DNA from: JBOFFC01 sp051648405
GTDB taxonomy: Bacteria > Planctomycetota > Planctomycetia > Pirellulales > Lacipirellulaceae
DNA: 6,529 nt
Assembly (NCBI GenBank): GCA_051648405.1
Contig: JBOFFC010000078.1
Location: 1 to 6,529, forward strand
Direction of reading: 5' to 3'
Positions 5,601 to 6,529 of this stretch are shown one piece after another. Position 1 is the stretch's first letter; the number at the start of each line of letters is the position of its first letter. The position numbers were made by a program, and so were the translations under genes. Below the pieces are notes generated by a model. The model was not told where the DNA came from. It did no database searches and was given only the letters and a program-made list of their open reading frames with translations.

Positions 5601-5918
5601 CGCTCGTCTGCACCTTGGTTGGAGTTTCGCCCGGCCCGTGCTTCCAGCGGCGCCCGGGTCGGCGTCGTCGGGGCGTCACGCGGCGGCCTGGGGCGCCGCG
5701 TGCCGAGTTTGCCGCAAATCGTTCCGCTGCCATGAGCTTAGGGACGTCGCCCCAGCCCGCAACCCGCGCCGGTCGCAGGGGTTGTTCGGCCTTTTCCCTC
5801 AATGCGGGCTTTGCCGGGGGCCGATGTAACTGCGGACCGCCGGTCCCGTGGGAGGGATCGCGGCCGGGAACGGCGGGGCGCCTTCGCACTTCGCCGTCGC
5901 ACTTGGGGGGGATAGCCG
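5601..5918. other. 318-base divergent intergenic region (mrp leader and upstream region of the secreted-protein gene)
   Basis: No protein or RNA gene is recognised. It must hold the promoters of two divergent genes, mrp to the left and the secreted-protein gene to the right, but I see no convincing -35/-10 pair on either strand. Notable elements are the hairpin at 5677-5702, a small dyad GGACC-GCC-GGTCC at 5834-5846, and the G-run at 5905-5910 that serves as ribosome binding site for the gene at 5919. Confidence 0.5.
5677..5702 (-). promoter_or_regulatory. Stem-loop upstream of mrp
   Basis: CACGCGGCG (5677-5685) and CGCCGCGTG (5694-5702) form a perfect 9-bp stem with an eight-base loop, 76 bases upstream of the mrp start. 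It could be part of the mrp 5' untranslated region or an operator dyad. No known regulator motif is recognised. Confidence 0.35.
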
Positions 5919-6245
5919 ATGATCCGCAGGGTCTTCTCGGCCGCGCTCGTCGCGGCCGCGGTCGCCGCGTCGCTGGCGGCCAGTCGGGCCGACGCTCAGC
6001 AGGCCTACGGCCGCGCTTGGGGCGGTTCCTACACCAGCCAGGACTGGAACCGCTTCTACCACTACCCGTACACGTATTACCCCCAGAACTTCTGGGGCAA
6101 CGAGTACTTCCGCTCGGCCGACAGCTTGTACCACCGCTACCCACCGGAAATGCGGATCCCCGTCTACAACAAGCGCTGGTTCAACTACTACCCGAGCCCC
6201 CGCAAGTTCCACAGCGGGCACCACTTCTACCTGGACGTGTTCTGA
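5919..6245 (+). CDS. Small secreted aromatic-rich protein, planctomycete-type, function unknown
   Basis: This 108-residue protein starts at ATG 5919 behind a G-run (5905-5910). Residues 1-26 are a clear Sec signal peptide: MIRR, then an alanine/valine-rich core, then a probable cleavage site after ADA before QQAYG. The mature 82 residues contain 14 Tyr, 7 Phe and 4 Trp, about 30% aromatic, in phrases such as YTSQDWNRFYHYPYTYYPQNF, NEYFRSADSLYHRYPPEM, IPVYNKRWFNYYPSPRKF and GHHFYLDVF. There is no cysteine, transmembrane helix or known catalytic motif. I recall closely similar short proteins in Pirellulales, sometimes labelled calmodulin-binding; that label is unsupported by anything seen here. 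Export to periplasm or cell surface is likely. The last 12 codons belong to a downstream 124-bp tandem repeat. No terminator is seen before the window ends. Confidence 0.82.
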   Translation: MIRRVFSAALVAAAVAASLAASRADAQQAYGRAWGGSYTSQDWNRFYHYPYTYYPQNFWGNEYFRSADSLYHRYPPEMRIPVYNKRWFNYYPSPRKFHSGHHFYLDVF

Positions 6246-6333
6246 GAGAAGTGGGCAGAGGGCAGCAGGCAGCCGGAAGGACCGACGAGCGAGGTTTTGG
6301 CGACGAGCCAAGCCGAGCCGTCTGGAAACGCGG

Positions 6334-6369
6334 CACAGCGGGCACCACTTCTACCTGGACGTGTTCTGA
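6334..6369 (+). pseudogene. Duplicated 3' tail of the secreted-protein gene, copy 2
   Basis: These 36 bases are identical to the final 12 codons of the gene at 5919-6245, stop codon included. They have no start codon, signal peptide or ribosome binding site of their own, and the period (124) is not a multiple of three, so they cannot be read as an extension of the gene. They are a gene fragment carried by the tandem repeat. Confidence 0.8.
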
Positions 6370-6457
6370 GAGAAGTGGGCAGAGGGCAGCAGGCAGCCGG
6401 CAGGACCGACGAGCGAGGTCTTGGTGACGCGCCAAGCCGAGCCGTCTGGAAACGCGG

Positions 6458-6493
6458 CACAGCGGGCACCACTTCTACCTGGACGTGTTCTGA
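6458..6493 (+). pseudogene. Duplicated 3' tail of the secreted-protein gene, copy 3
   Basis: This is the same 36-base gene tail again, 124 bases after copy 2 and identical to it and to the functional gene. It lacks any start and sits inside the third, incomplete repeat unit. Confidence 0.8.
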
Positions 6494-6529
6494 GAGAAGT
6501 GGGCAGAGGGCAGCAGGCAGCCGGCAGGA

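Larger units (their letters stand above)
6210..6529 (+). repeat. 124-bp tandem repeat that includes the 3' end of the secreted-protein gene
   Basis: Copies lie at 6210-6333, 6334-6457 and 6458-6529 (partial, cut by the window edge). Each begins with the 36 bases encoding HSGHHFYLDVF plus stop, identical in all three, followed by an 88-base spacer. Copies 1 and 2 differ at four positions, all in the spacer: 6277/6401, 6296/6420, 6301/6425 and 6306/6430. Copy 3 matches copy 2 across its 72 bases. Homology starts exactly at a codon boundary (6209 and 6333 differ). The spacer is purine-rich at first (GGGCAGAGGGCAGCAGGCAG) and can form a CTTGG/CCAAG stem in copy 2. The whole array may extend well beyond the window. 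Confidence 0.93.

Noticed and set aside
4663..6144. 493-codon minus-strand frame overlapping mrp
   Set aside because: Arg/Pro-rich shadow in another frame of mrp; it has no domain or motif.
6246..6270. G-quadruplex in the purine-rich spacer
   Set aside because: Only two GGG runs occur close together, followed by GG pairs; not enough for a confident call.
5799..6472. Minus-strand frames across the secreted-protein gene and the 124-bp repeat
   Set aside because: They repeat the same peptide because the DNA repeats; they lack a ribosome binding site and oppose a gene with a clear signal peptide.
6210..6529. Diversity-generating retroelement template/variable repeat pair
   Set aside because: The gene tail is identical in all copies, the four differences are outside the coding part and not only at adenines, and no reverse transcriptase is present.
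6210..6529. CRISPR array
   Set aside because: The unit repeats along its whole 124 bases with no unique spacers, and no cas genes are nearby.

Overview
The window is GC-rich bacterial chromosome, most likely from a planctomycete of the Pirellulales type. This placement is inferred from the gene set, not from a marker gene. The main clues are a short secreted aromatic-rich protein of a kind I associate with planctomycetes, a lysine-rich histone H1-like protein, an LpxB, a UDPGP-type uridylyltransferase tail, weak Shine-Dalgarno sites on most genes, and palindromic intergenic sequences.

Layout. Positions 1-3736 hold four genes on the + strand: the 3' end of a UDPGP-family nucleotidyltransferase (stop at 204), a major facilitator superfamily transporter (234-1658), lipid-A-disaccharide synthase lpxB (1719-2942) and a minimal M50 / site-2-protease-like membrane metalloprotease (3050-3736). 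The first three have gaps of only 29 and 60 bases and could be one transcription unit. A strong stem-loop lies in the 107-base gap before the protease. Positions 3737-4127 are a non-coding stretch full of dyad symmetry: an 18-bp palindrome, three tandem 35-bp units that can each fold into a hairpin, and a 9-bp stem just before a perfect Shine-Dalgarno. They lead into a 74-residue histone H1-like gene (4128-4352) built from 30-bp repeats and closed by a strong intrinsic terminator (4386-4426).

Convergent to it, on the - strand, is an Mrp/ApbC-type iron-sulfur P-loop ATPase (4527-5600) whose usual CxxC motif reads CPDN. After a 318-base intergenic stretch comes a small secreted aromatic-rich protein (5919-6245). 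Its last 12 codons, stop included, begin a 124-bp tandem repeat that runs off the end of the window.

How the genes fit together: the left part points to cell-envelope work (nucleotide-sugar supply, membrane transport, lipid A, membrane proteolysis), while the H1-like protein concerns the nucleoid and Mrp concerns Fe-S assembly. The most unusual content is non-coding: the 124-bp repeat that includes a gene tail, and the three-hairpin region ahead of the H1-like gene. I see no phage, transposase, CRISPR, tRNA or rRNA.
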